A stretch of 26,409 bases of DNA, from positions 1 to 26,409 of the forward strand of contig JAITDY010000001.1 of the NCBI GenBank assembly GCA_031282325.1. The letters are read 5' to 3'. The notes beneath the pieces are model-generated. The model searched no databases. It worked only from the letters and a program-made list of their open reading frames with translations, and was not told the DNA's origin. Positions 13,564 through 21,859 of this stretch are shown here, in pieces. Source of the DNA: Lactobacillaceae bacterium (GTDB taxonomy: Bacteria; Bacillota; Bacilli; Lactobacillales; Lactobacillaceae). A program made the translations under genes and the position numbers. Numbering within the stretch: position 1 is the first letter of the stretch; each line of letters opens with the position of its first letter.

Positions 13564-15651
13564 ATGGCAAATTCAATGTTTTCAAATGATCCATTTGCAA
13601 TGGATGATATATTTAATCAATTAATGGGCAGAATGAATGGAGTTAATTCTGAAAATCGTTACATGGTAAATGGACGAGAAGTTACTCCTGAAGAATTCGC
13701 AGCGCTACGTGCTGGCCAAGCTATTCCAGCCCAAGAAGCTAGTCCAAAAGGTAAAGTGAAAAAAGATGGAATTTTAAATAAATTAGGAAGAAATCTAACT
13801 CAAGAAGCCCGTGATGGCTTATTAGACCCAGTTATTGGACGTAATAAAGAAATTCAAGAAACGGCTGAAATTTTAAGTCGTCGTACCAAAAATAATCCAG
13901 TTTTAGTTGGGGATGCTGGTGTTGGAAAAACAGCAGTAGTAGAAGGATTAGCACAAGCTATTATTAACGGGGATGTTCCAGCAAGTATTAAAGGTAAAGA
14001 AATTTATTCAATTGACTTATCTAGTATCGAAGCGGGAACACAATATCGCGGAAGTTTTGAAGAAAACGTTCAAAAATTAGTTGATGAAGTTAAAAAAGCT
14101 GGTAATGTAATTATCTTTTTTGATGAAATTCATCAGATTTTAGGTACTGGTGCTATGGGAGGAGACAGCGGATCTAAAGGGCTTGCTGATATTTTAAAAC
14201 CCGCCTTGTCTCGTGGCGAATTCTCAGTTATCGGAGCTACAACGCAAGATGAATATAGGAATACAATTTTAAAAAATGCAGCCCTAGCTCGCCGATTTAA
14301 CGAAGTAACTGTTAATGCCCCAAGTCCGGAAGATACATTTGAAATCCTAAAAGGAATTCGAGAATTGTATCAAAATCATCATAATGTCTTATTACCAGAC
14401 GAAGTTTTAAAGGCAGCTGTTGATTATTCGGTTCAATATATTCCGCAACGTTCTTTGCCAGATAAAGCAATCGATTTGCTTGATATGACGGCCGCACATT
14501 TGAGTGCTAAAAATCCAGTTACTGACACAGTAACTTTAGAAAAAGAATTAGAAGAAGCTAAAAATCGTCAATCAATTGCAGCAGAAAAAGAAGATTATGA
14601 AGAAGCTTTGAAAGCTAAAAATGATATTGCTCGTTTAGAAAAAGAAATTAAAAATGCAGATAATATTCAAAAAATAATTGCAAGTGTTGATGATGTTGCA
14701 AACAGTGTTGAACGTTTAACGGGAATTCCGGTTTCGCAAATGGGGGCTTCAGATATTGAACGTTTGAAGACGATTAACGAACGATTAAAGGGTCGAGTTA
14801 TCGGCCAAGATGAAGCCGTTGAAGTAGTTTCAAAGGCCATCCGTCGTAATCGTGCTGGATTTGATGAAGGCAATCGTCCAATTGGAAGTTTCTTATTTGT
14901 TGGACCAACTGGAACAGGAAAAACAGAGTTGGCAAAGCAATTAGCTAATGATATGTTTGGCAATAAAGATGCTGTTATTCGTTTGGACATGAGTGAGTAT
15001 TCTGATCTTACTGCTGTTTCAAAATTAATTGGAACTACAGCTGGATATGTTGGCTACGATGATAATAGCAATACACTTACAGAAAAAGTTCGTCGTAATC
15101 CGTATTCGATTGTTTTGCTTGATGAAATTGAAAAAGCTAATCCACAAGTATTAACTTTACTTTTGCAAGTGATGGACGATGGACGCTTAACTGATGGACA
15201 GGGAAATGTAGTTAATTTTAAAAATACCGTTATTATTGCTACCTCAAATGCTGGTTTTGGAAATGAATCCCTACTTGGAGACGAACAAAAGGATAAAACT
15301 TTAATGGATAAATTAGCACCATACTTCCGTCCTGAATTTTTAAATCGTTTTAATGCAATTGTAGAATTTACTCATTTAACCAAAGATGATTTAAAAGAAA
15401 TTGTTAATTTAATGATTGAAGATGTCAATAAAACTTTAGCTAAAAAAGATATTACTTTAGAAGTTGAAGATGATGTTAAACAATATTTAATCGATGAAGG
15501 TTATGATGAGGCAATGGGAGCTCGTCCATTACGTCGAGTAATTGAACAACAAATTCGTGATAAAGTAACTGATTATTATTTAGATAATCTAGATGTTCAT
15601 GATTTAATTGCTAAATTAGTAGATCAGAAAGTTGTTATTGAAAAGAAATAA
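13564..15651 (+). CDS. clpL: ATP-dependent chaperone ClpL
   Basis: An HSP100 disaggregase of 695 residues that rescues aggregated proteins after heat or other stress. The N-terminus is ClpL-specific (FMDDIFNQLMG-like, NSENRYMVNGREVTPEEF) rather than the double Clp_N repeat of ClpB/ClpC. First AAA+ domain: Walker A GDAGVGKT (116-123), Walker B VIIFFDEIH. A short coiled-coil middle domain (KEDYEEALKAKNDIARLEKEI) follows. Second AAA+ domain: GPTGTGKT near 446, VLLDEIEKA, then the C-terminal small domain. ClpL proteins are known to lack the ClpP-docking loop and act without the protease. It is preceded by GGAGG and by a small HTH gene in the same operon, and ends at a strong terminator. Confidence 0.94.
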   Translation: MANSMFSNDPFAMDDIFNQLMGRMNGVNSENRYMVNGREVTPEEFAALRAGQAIPAQEASPKGKVKKDGILNKLGRNLTQEARDGLLDPVIGRNKEIQETAEILSRRTKNNPVLVGDAGVGKTAVVEGLAQAIINGDVPASIKGKEIYSIDLSSIEAGTQYRGSFEENVQKLVDEVKKAGNVIIFFDEIHQILGTGAMGGDSGSKGLADILKPALSRGEFSVIGATTQDEYRNTILKNAALARRFNEVTVNAPSPEDTFEILKGIRELYQNHHNVLLPDEVLKAAVDYSVQYIPQRSLPDKAIDLLDMTAAHLSAKNPVTDTVTLEKELEEAKNRQSIAAEKEDYEEALKAKNDIARLEKEIKNADNIQKIIASVDDVANSVERLTGIPVSQMGASDIERLKTINERLKGRVIGQDEAVEVVSKAIRRNRAGFDEGNRPIGSFLFVGPTGTGKTELAKQLANDMFGNKDAVIRLDMSEYSDLTAVSKLIGTTAGYVGYDDNSNTLTEKVRRNPYSIVLLDEIEKANPQVLTLLLQVMDDGRLTDGQGNVVNFKNTVIIATSNAGFGNESLLGDEQKDKTLMDKLAPYFRPEFLNRFNAIVEFTHLTKDDLKEIVNLMIEDVNKTLAKKDITLEVEDDVKQYLIDEGYDEAMGARPLRRVIEQQIRDKVTDYYLDNLDVHDLIAKLVDQKVVIEKK

Positions 15652-15659
15652 TTTTAAAT

Positions 15660-15695
15660 AAAAACACTCAGTTTATTATAAAACCGAGTGTTTTT
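15660..15695. terminator. Bidirectional terminator between clpL and the histidine phosphatase gene
   Basis: A stem of about 15 bp with one A-C mismatch (AAAAACACTCAGTTT / AAACCGAGTGTTTTT), a 6-nt loop and T-runs both ways. Confidence 0.88.
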
Positions 15696-15707
15696 TATAT
15701 CTAAAAA

Positions 15708-16376
15708 TTACCAAATCGTTTTTAAATCATTGAAGGTATCGATAATTATGTCATTATCTTTTACAATAAATTTCGAAATAGCCCCATTCCCGATCGGACT
15801 GGTTGATAGTTCTTTTTTACCATATTTTGCTCCAAAGCCTCTAATAATAGTCCCGTGAACTACTAGTAAAATGTTACCCCCATCAGAGTTCTTATCTTTA
15901 ATGTAATTGATTCCTCGGTTAACACGCTCCCATACCTCACTTGCGTTTTCTGCTAAATGAAAAGGATCTTTTTCTTTCATTAAATCTAAAACCTCATCGC
16001 TACCATATTTATTAATAATGGCGTCATAAGCTCTATTTTCAGTGATTTCTGGATCGATTTTATAAATCGTTTCGTCACTAGGCAACCCCTCGAAACTTCC
16101 AAAAAAAACTTCACGAAAATCACGTAATTTTTCAGGTGTTTGAGAAGAAGCAAAATTATTTTCTTGAAGAATAAATTTAGCAGTATCATATGCCCTACTG
16201 AGATCGCTAGAGTAAACATTTGCAAAATCAATATTTGCTAAACGAGTACCAGCTTTTATACCATCACTTTTTCCATTTTCGGTTAATTCAATATCGCTCC
16301 AGCCTTGAAAACGTTTAAAAAGGTTGAAATAAGTTTGTCCATGACGAACAACATATAAATTTAAAGGTTTTTTCAT
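15708..16376 (-). CDS. Histidine phosphatase family protein (phosphoglycerate mutase-like)
   Basis: A 222-residue cytoplasmic phosphatase or mutase. The catalytic motif RHG is at 11-13 within VVRHGQTYFN; it is followed by the second-arginine region (YSSDLSRAYDTA), the acidic residue in FREVFFGSFEG, and the second catalytic histidine in LVVHGTIIRG. Lactobacilli carry many such paralogs; most are broad phosphatases rather than glycolytic mutases, and the substrate cannot be told here. No Shine-Dalgarno sequence is seen: an extended -10 box, TGGTAAAAT, ends 6 nt before the ATG, suggesting a leaderless message. It diverges from helD with 48 bp between starts. Confidence 0.85.
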   Translation of the reverse strand: MKKPLNLYVVRHGQTYFNLFKRFQGWSDIELTENGKSDGIKAGTRLANIDFANVYSSDLSRAYDTAKFILQENNFASSQTPEKLRDFREVFFGSFEGLPSDETIYKIDPEITENRAYDAIINKYGSDEVLDLMKEKDPFHLAENASEVWERVNRGINYIKDKNSDGGNILLVVHGTIIRGFGAKYGKKELSTSPIGNGAISKFIVKDNDIIIDTFNDLKTIW

Positions 16377-16382
16377 AATTCT

Positions 16383-16410
16383 ATTTTACCAATATAAAAC
16401 AGCGTATAAT
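16383..16410. promoter_or_regulatory. Divergent promoters of the phosphatase gene and helD
   Basis: On the minus strand TGGTAAAAT (16391-16383) is an extended -10 box ending 6 nt before the phosphatase ATG. On the plus strand TATAAT (16405-16410) ends 14 nt before the helD ATG, so the helD transcript would start at or just after its AAAGG Shine-Dalgarno sequence. Both genes would have very short or no leaders. Confidence 0.5.
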
Positions 16411-16424
16411 ATTAAAGGCTAATT

Positions 16425-18701
16425 ATGGAAGACTTAAACAAACAATTTGAACAAAAGCATTTAAATGAAATTATTGAAAAATTAAATAATTCAATCGAGG
16501 AAACAAAAAATAAATTGCAATATAATAAGGAACAACTTTCAGAAATAGAAAGTGCATGGAAGGATGTTCGCTTTAAGCAAGGTGATTACAACGCGATTGT
16601 TGAAACTGCTTCTTCAATTCGTTCACAACAACAGCAAATTCAACAACGAGAAAATGCTTCTAATCAAGCAGAATATCAATTAACTACTTATTTTAAGCAA
16701 AAAGAAAAACCTTATTTTGCACGAATCGATTTTACAGAAAATGATAATGCAGAATCTATATATATCGGACTTGCGTCGTTTTCTCAAAATGATCAATATT
16801 TTATTTATGATTGGCGAGCCCCGATTGCTTCGATATATTATGATGGTGGCTTAGGTGATGTTAAGTATCAAACGCCGGCTGGAGAAAAAGTTGCTAATGT
16901 AACTTTAAAAAGACAATTCCAAATAGAAGATGGAGTAATTCTTACCCTATTTGATACAGAGGAAACTATTGGCGATCAAATGCTACTAAATGCCCTTAGC
17001 AATAATTCTTCAACTAAAATGAAATCTATTGTTACAACGATTCAAAAAGAACAGAATCAAATTATTCGTGATACACAATCAGATTTATTATTTGTTCAAG
17101 GTGCTGCTGGCTCAGGAAAAACAGCAGCCGTCTTGCAAAGGATTGCTTATTTATTGTATCGATACCGCAAAAATCTTACATCTGGACAAGTAATATTATT
17201 TAGCCCAAATCAACTATTCAATGATTATATAAATCAAGTTTTGCCTGATTTAGGTGAACAAAATATGGTACAAATGACTTTTTATCAATTCGTTAATTAT
17301 CGTTTACCAAAAATATTAGTTCAAAGTTTAGCTAAGAGATTTGAATTAGAAAATCGTCCAGAAAACCATGCAATTAATCATTTAAAGGGAAGCTTACAAG
17401 TGGCACGAGCGGTTGAATTATTTGCAAAAAGTCTTAATAATAATGGAATGAATTTTCGAGATATAAAACGTGATGATGATGTGATTCTTTCAGCAACTGA
17501 AATCGAAGAAATCTATTATAGTTTTAATCAAAGCTATTCATTAGCGCAACGTTTAGATGCTACGAAAGAAAAATTAATTCAACTAGTTACTGCAAAGGCT
17601 GGCCAAAATATTAATTCTAATTGGGTTGAAGAAGCAATTGAGAATTTAACAGAATCTCAAATTAGAAGCCTTGTTGGTGATCCGGAAAAATATGAGGACC
17701 TAAGTAAAAAATTAGCTCGCGTAATTGTAAAAAATAGTTTCGCTCCGGTCTTGCGTCGAATTAAAGCGAATGGTTTTATTAATCCAAATAAAATTTTTGC
17801 TAGCTTTTTAAAACAAATTACGAAATATGTTGATATTTATCAATTCAATGTTACGGATTCACAAATACAAAATTCAATACAGAAATCACTTGAAGAGCTA
17901 TCAAATAAAGAATTAAATACAAACGATTCAGCGATTTATTTATATTTATACGATTTAATTACTGCTCATCGCGGACAATATGATATGCGTTTTGTATTTA
18001 TTGATGAAGTGCAAGATTATACGCCACTTCAATTGGCTTTTTTAAAACATAGTTTTCCGAACGCTAAATTTACCTTATTAGGTGATTTAAATCAAGCAAT
18101 TTTTACAGGAAATAATGCCAACAACCTAAGAAAAGAATTAGAAAATTTATTTAAAACAAAAACTATTCGATTTATTCAATTGAATCAAACCTATCGTTCT
18201 ACTCAACAAATAAGCGATTTTGCTCGAGAAATTTTAGATCATAGTCAAAACATTGTCGCTTTTGAGCGCGAAGGTAGTTTACCAAGTGTAGTGGAAGTAA
18301 AAACGAGAGATGCCAAAAATCAATTTATTATTCAAAAAATAAATGAAATAAAAGAAAGTAATCAAACAGTTGCTATTATTACTAAAGATGCACAGCAAGC
18401 GACTGAGATTCAAAAAGTGTTAGAAGAAAATAAAGAGCAATCAACTTTAATTTTGCAAGAAAATCAAAGATTAGCAACGGGTATTATAGTGATTCCAAGT
18501 TACTTAGCTAAAGGATTAGAATTTGATGTTGTTATTTTACCTGATGTAGACGAACAGCATTTTAATTCGGAAACTGAAAAACAATTGCTTTATACTTTGT
18601 CTACCCGCGCTATGCATGATTTAACTCTAATTAGCGTTGGCCCAATTTCAAATTTAATTAAAAAAATAGATAATAGTTTGTATAGAGTGTATAATTATTA
18701 A
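16425..18701 (+). CDS. helD: HelD-type superfamily 1 ATPase, RNA polymerase recycling factor
   Basis: A 758-residue UvrD-like protein. The N-terminus is a charged coiled coil (about 1-75), as in HelD, which inserts into the RNA polymerase secondary channel. Then comes the HelD-typical segment YIGLASF..YFIYDWRAPIASIYYDG, followed by Walker A GAAGSGKTAA (about 226-235), motif II FIDEVQDYTPLQ (about 523-534) and later motifs QTYRST and AKGLEFDVVILPD. HelD removes stalled RNA polymerase from DNA using ATP. Length and domain order fit Bacillus and Lactobacillus HelD; a plain DNA helicase (PcrA) would lack the N-terminal coiled coil. It has a weak AAAGG site 6 nt before the start. Confidence 0.9.
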   Translation: MEDLNKQFEQKHLNEIIEKLNNSIEETKNKLQYNKEQLSEIESAWKDVRFKQGDYNAIVETASSIRSQQQQIQQRENASNQAEYQLTTYFKQKEKPYFARIDFTENDNAESIYIGLASFSQNDQYFIYDWRAPIASIYYDGGLGDVKYQTPAGEKVANVTLKRQFQIEDGVILTLFDTEETIGDQMLLNALSNNSSTKMKSIVTTIQKEQNQIIRDTQSDLLFVQGAAGSGKTAAVLQRIAYLLYRYRKNLTSGQVILFSPNQLFNDYINQVLPDLGEQNMVQMTFYQFVNYRLPKILVQSLAKRFELENRPENHAINHLKGSLQVARAVELFAKSLNNNGMNFRDIKRDDDVILSATEIEEIYYSFNQSYSLAQRLDATKEKLIQLVTAKAGQNINSNWVEEAIENLTESQIRSLVGDPEKYEDLSKKLARVIVKNSFAPVLRRIKANGFINPNKIFASFLKQITKYVDIYQFNVTDSQIQNSIQKSLEELSNKELNTNDSAIYLYLYDLITAHRGQYDMRFVFIDEVQDYTPLQLAFLKHSFPNAKFTLLGDLNQAIFTGNNANNLRKELENLFKTKTIRFIQLNQTYRSTQQISDFAREILDHSQNIVAFEREGSLPSVVEVKTRDAKNQFIIQKINEIKESNQTVAIITKDAQQATEIQKVLEENKEQSTLILQENQRLATGIIVIPSYLAKGLEFDVVILPDVDEQHFNSETEKQLLYTLSTRAMHDLTLISVGPISNLIKKIDNSLYRVYNY

Positions 18702-18753
18702 TTTGTATTTATTTATAATCTAATAAAATATAAGAAAAATCGAGGAAATAACT

Positions 18754-20376
18754 ATGGTTAAAAAAGCCAAAGATAAAAATTTAGATATCGATTCTAATAA
18801 CGATACTTCTAAACAAAATGATGCCGTGGATATTCACGGCAAAAAATTTAATAGATTAGCATTCGTGCTTGTTATTTTAATTGCTACTTTTGCTGGTATG
18901 TTGATGCAAACCTCATTAGGGACGGCAATACCAACTTTAATGAAAGATTTTAATATTAACTTAGCTACTGCTCAGCAAGCAACATCATGGTTTTTGCTAG
19001 CCAATGGAATTATGGTTCCGGTTTCTGCTTACTTAGCTACTAAGTTTTCTACAAAATGGTTATATGTAGTTGCTTATGTAATCTTGTTTGGATCAATGAT
19101 TATGGCGTATACGGCTCCAACTACTAATTGGACGTGGTTTTTATTTAGCCGTGTAATGCAAGCCATTGCCGTAGGTATCACCATGCCATTAATGCAAGTT
19201 GTTATGGTTTATTTATTCCCACCAGAAAATAGAGGAGCCGCAATGGGTCTTGGTGGTTTAGTAGTCGGTTTAGCACCTGCAATTGGACCAACTTTATCTG
19301 GTTGGATTCTAGACAAGGATCATAACTTTTTTGGATTATTTACATTAACTAATTCATGGCGTTCTATTTTCTTATTGCCGATGATTGTTGTTGGTATTTC
19401 GTTACTTTTGGCTTTTGTTTTTCTAAAAGATGTTGTGCCTAATGAAAAAGTCAAATTAGATATTCGCTCATTAATTCAATCGACGATTGGTTTTGGATTG
19501 TTCTTATGGGCATTAACAAATGTATCCAACCCTAAATACAACGGTTGGCTAGATACTAATTATGTTTTGATTCCGGGAATTGTTGGACTTTTGTTTATTA
19601 TTACTTTTGTTTGGCATCAATTAACAATGAAAAACCCATTCCTAGATGTTCGAGTATTTAAAAATAAACAATTCGCTGTTACAACTATTTTAGTTTCCTT
19701 ATCTATGATGGCGATGATGGGAATTGAAATGATGTTGCCTACTTATTTGCAACAAATTAGAGGATTAAGTCCATTTCAATCTGGATTAACACTTTTGCCC
19801 GGAGCTATTATGATGGGTGTAATGTCACCAATTACTGGTTCAATTTACGATAAAGTTGGAGCCAAACGCTTAGCCATCCTTGGATTTTTAATTGTAGCAA
19901 TTGGGACGGTTCCATTTTACTTTTTAACTGCTGATACTCCTAAAGATTTTATTACTATAATGTACTCATTGCGTATGTTTGGGATTGCCATGGTAATGAT
20001 GCCACTTACAGCTAGTGCAATGTCTACCTTGCCACCACACGAATCAGCTCATGGAACTGCTGCAAATAATACTGCTCGTCAATTAGCTTCCGCAATTGTT
20101 GTTTCCTTACTTACATCAGTCACACAAAACATTATTAATACAAACAAACCATCTAATTCTTTAAAAGAAACTAATATTCTAAAATATGCACAGAAAATGA
20201 TAGATGCTAGTCTGGATGGATTCCATGCTTCATTTTTGATTGCTTTAGCTTTTGCAGTTCTAGGATTTTTAGTGGCGTTTATGCTTAGAAATGGAAAAAA
20301 GATTGAATCTGATTCAAATGTTGATGATGTACCTATGTCTGAAAACACAGTAGAAACTAAAGGAGGACAAGCATAA
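18754..20376 (+). CDS. DHA2-family MFS multidrug exporter (EmrB/QacA-like)
   Basis: A 540-residue major facilitator with about 14 hydrophobic helices after a polar 30-residue N-terminal tail. Family motifs are visible: the start of helix 1 with TSLGTAIPTLMKDFNI, and motif C in helix 5 (GLGGLVVGLAPAIGPTLSGWI, the antiporter signature). Proton-driven drug or toxic-compound export at the cell membrane is expected. AGGAA precedes the start. Its stop overlaps the ATG of the DUF4811 gene by one base (TAATG), with AGGAGG inside the last codons, so the pair is translationally coupled. This exporter-DUF4811 pairing recurs in lactobacilli. Confidence 0.88.
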   Translation: MVKKAKDKNLDIDSNNDTSKQNDAVDIHGKKFNRLAFVLVILIATFAGMLMQTSLGTAIPTLMKDFNINLATAQQATSWFLLANGIMVPVSAYLATKFSTKWLYVVAYVILFGSMIMAYTAPTTNWTWFLFSRVMQAIAVGITMPLMQVVMVYLFPPENRGAAMGLGGLVVGLAPAIGPTLSGWILDKDHNFFGLFTLTNSWRSIFLLPMIVVGISLLLAFVFLKDVVPNEKVKLDIRSLIQSTIGFGLFLWALTNVSNPKYNGWLDTNYVLIPGIVGLLFIITFVWHQLTMKNPFLDVRVFKNKQFAVTTILVSLSMMAMMGIEMMLPTYLQQIRGLSPFQSGLTLLPGAIMMGVMSPITGSIYDKVGAKRLAILGFLIVAIGTVPFYFLTADTPKDFITIMYSLRMFGIAMVMMPLTASAMSTLPPHESAHGTAANNTARQLASAIVVSLLTSVTQNIINTNKPSNSLKETNILKYAQKMIDASLDGFHASFLIALAFAVLGFLVAFMLRNGKKIESDSNVDDVPMSENTVETKGGQA

Positions 20377-21461
20377 TGATATTTTTGATATTAGTAGTTT
20401 TAGCAATTCTTACCCTTGTATCTTGGATGCTGATTAAAAATGGATTTCTAAGATTCTTGTTAGGTGGTATTACCCTGCTAGGATTGGTTGCGGCAGTTGT
20501 AGCAACAACATTAAATGTTTCATCTAATTTTGGAATGAAAAAAGTTAGTGAAACAAAAAAAGAACAAATTTATTCTATTGCTGGTAAAAAAATGCTTGCT
20601 GGTATTTTATTGGCGCAACCTATTTCAGAAAAATCAGAAATTGACGCATACGTTTATTCAACAAACGCTAAAAAATCAACAAATTCTATTGAAAAGCCTG
20701 CCTTAAATAAAAAGATATATGTAAGTGTAAATAGTGGTGATAAAGCGTATAAAATTACCACAAAAACTAAATATCAATTTAAAAATAATCTATATAAGTT
20801 ATTATTCGGAATTTTAGGTACAGATAAGAAAAAAGCTAAAACCATTGTTGAATTTGATTTGCCAATAGATTCTTGGAAAATATTAAGCAAGGCACAATTA
20901 GAAAAGTTTACTGCTGTAATGTCTGATCCCGCTTCTATTAAAGATACAAATACTCTTAAATTAATGCAAGAAATGCAAGAAGCCTTAACCTCTGGAGATA
21001 CAAAAAAAGCTACATTAATTAATATGAAGTTAATTTCCAATATTGTAGCGAATGGTAATTATAAGGCAACATCTGATTCCAAAAAAGAAACTAAAAAAGT
21101 TGACGATAAAAAAGCTGAATCGTCTAGCTCTGAAAAAGAAGTTGTTAAAGCGACCCCAACAAAGAAAAAATCAGCGAACACAGCTTCTTCTCAGAATCTA
21201 TTAGATAAAATTAGAAATTTGTTTATTCCATCAAAAAAAGATGAGAGCAATAATGATAACAATAAAAAAAATTCCAGCTCTTCAGAACAACCAAAAAATA
21301 AACCATCCGAAAGTGAAAGTAGTGCTTCAGTAAGTAGTGCTGTTTCTGAAGACACATCGCCAACATCATCTGATGATTCTAGTTCTCAAAGTCAAGAAAG
21401 CCCATCAAGTGAAGAATCACCTCAAGAAGTTTCTTCAGAAGTAGAAAACACTGAAAATTAG
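20376..21461 (+). CDS. DUF4811 membrane protein with a long serine-rich tail
   Basis: A 361-residue protein: two hydrophobic helices at the N-terminus (about 1-18 and 25-48), then a predicted extracellular domain of about 170 residues (through SNIVANGNY) matching the general layout of DUF4811 proteins, which sit beside DHA2 exporters in lactobacilli. The last 140 or so residues are low complexity: first lysine-rich, then dominated by serine, glutamate and proline (SSSSEQPK, PSESESSASVSS, SSQSQESPSSEE). The core probably assists or anchors the exporter. The tail resembles a surface-exposed disordered or glycosylated stalk, and there is no LPXTG signal at its end. Start coupled to the exporter stop. 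Confidence 0.75.
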   Translation: MIFLILVVLAILTLVSWMLIKNGFLRFLLGGITLLGLVAAVVATTLNVSSNFGMKKVSETKKEQIYSIAGKKMLAGILLAQPISEKSEIDAYVYSTNAKKSTNSIEKPALNKKIYVSVNSGDKAYKITTKTKYQFKNNLYKLLFGILGTDKKKAKTIVEFDLPIDSWKILSKAQLEKFTAVMSDPASIKDTNTLKLMQEMQEALTSGDTKKATLINMKLISNIVANGNYKATSDSKKETKKVDDKKAESSSSEKEVVKATPTKKKSANTASSQNLLDKIRNLFIPSKKDESNNDNNKKNSSSSEQPKNKPSESESSASVSSAVSEDTSPTSSDDSSSQSQESPSSEESPQEVSSEVENTEN

Positions 21462-21481
21462 TTTTAAAACAGGTAAATAAC

Positions 21482-21586
21482 TGTTATAATTATTATGTAT
21501 TTAAAAGGTTTCTCGTTTTTCTGTAATTCGTTTCACCGATTTTTTACAAATAAGCTACACTCGGTGTACGAAAGAAGGATTTTATT
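21482..21586 (+). promoter_or_regulatory. Cold-shock gene promoter and long 5' leader
   Basis: An extended -10 box, TGTTATAAT (21482-21490), predicts a transcript start near 21497 and a leader of about 90 nt, long for this window. Near its end lies a short hairpin, TACAC-tcg-GTGTA (21556-21568), just before the GAAGGA ribosome site. Long structured leaders are a known feature of cold-shock genes, where they control translation by temperature; that role here is inferred. Confidence 0.6.
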
Positions 21587-21787
21587 ATGGCACAAGGAAC
21601 TGTTAAATGGTTTAATGGTGAAAAAGGATATGGATTTATTTCTGGCGAAGACAACAAAGAATACTTTGTACACTTCTCTGCAATTCAAGGAGATGGATTC
21701 AAAACTCTTGACGAAGGTCAAGCAGTTAGCTTCGATGTCGAAGATGGACAACGTGGCGAACAAGCAACTAACGTTAACAAGTTGTAA
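21587..21787 (+). CDS. csp: Cold-shock protein, CspA family
   Basis: A 66-residue single OB-fold RNA/DNA chaperone. Both RNA-binding motifs are intact: RNP1 KGYGFI (about 14-19) and RNP2 YFVHFSAI (about 26-33). Such proteins keep mRNA unfolded during cold or other stress. The length is typical. GAAGGA lies about 10 nt before the ATG. It is a single-gene unit with its own promoter, a leader of about 90 nt and a terminator. Confidence 0.97.
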   Translation: MAQGTVKWFNGEKGYGFISGEDNKEYFVHFSAIQGDGFKTLDEGQAVSFDVEDGQRGEQATNVNKL

Positions 21788-21798
21788 TTTATAAAAAT

Positions 21799-21823
21799 AA
21801 AAAACGTCGTAAAGACGTTTTTT
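21799..21823. terminator. Bidirectional terminator between csp and yhgE
   Basis: A perfect 10-bp stem, AAAAAACGTC / GACGTTTTTT, with a 5-nt loop and T-runs on both strands. Confidence 0.92.
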
Positions 21824-21859
21824 ATTTACAGTTTTTATTTATTTCTAAAAATTTTGGAG

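Noticed and set aside
21495..21794. A 99-codon frame overlapping the cold-shock gene in another frame.
   Set aside because: It starts inside the cold-shock leader without a ribosome site, and its sequence is just the shifted reading of csp.
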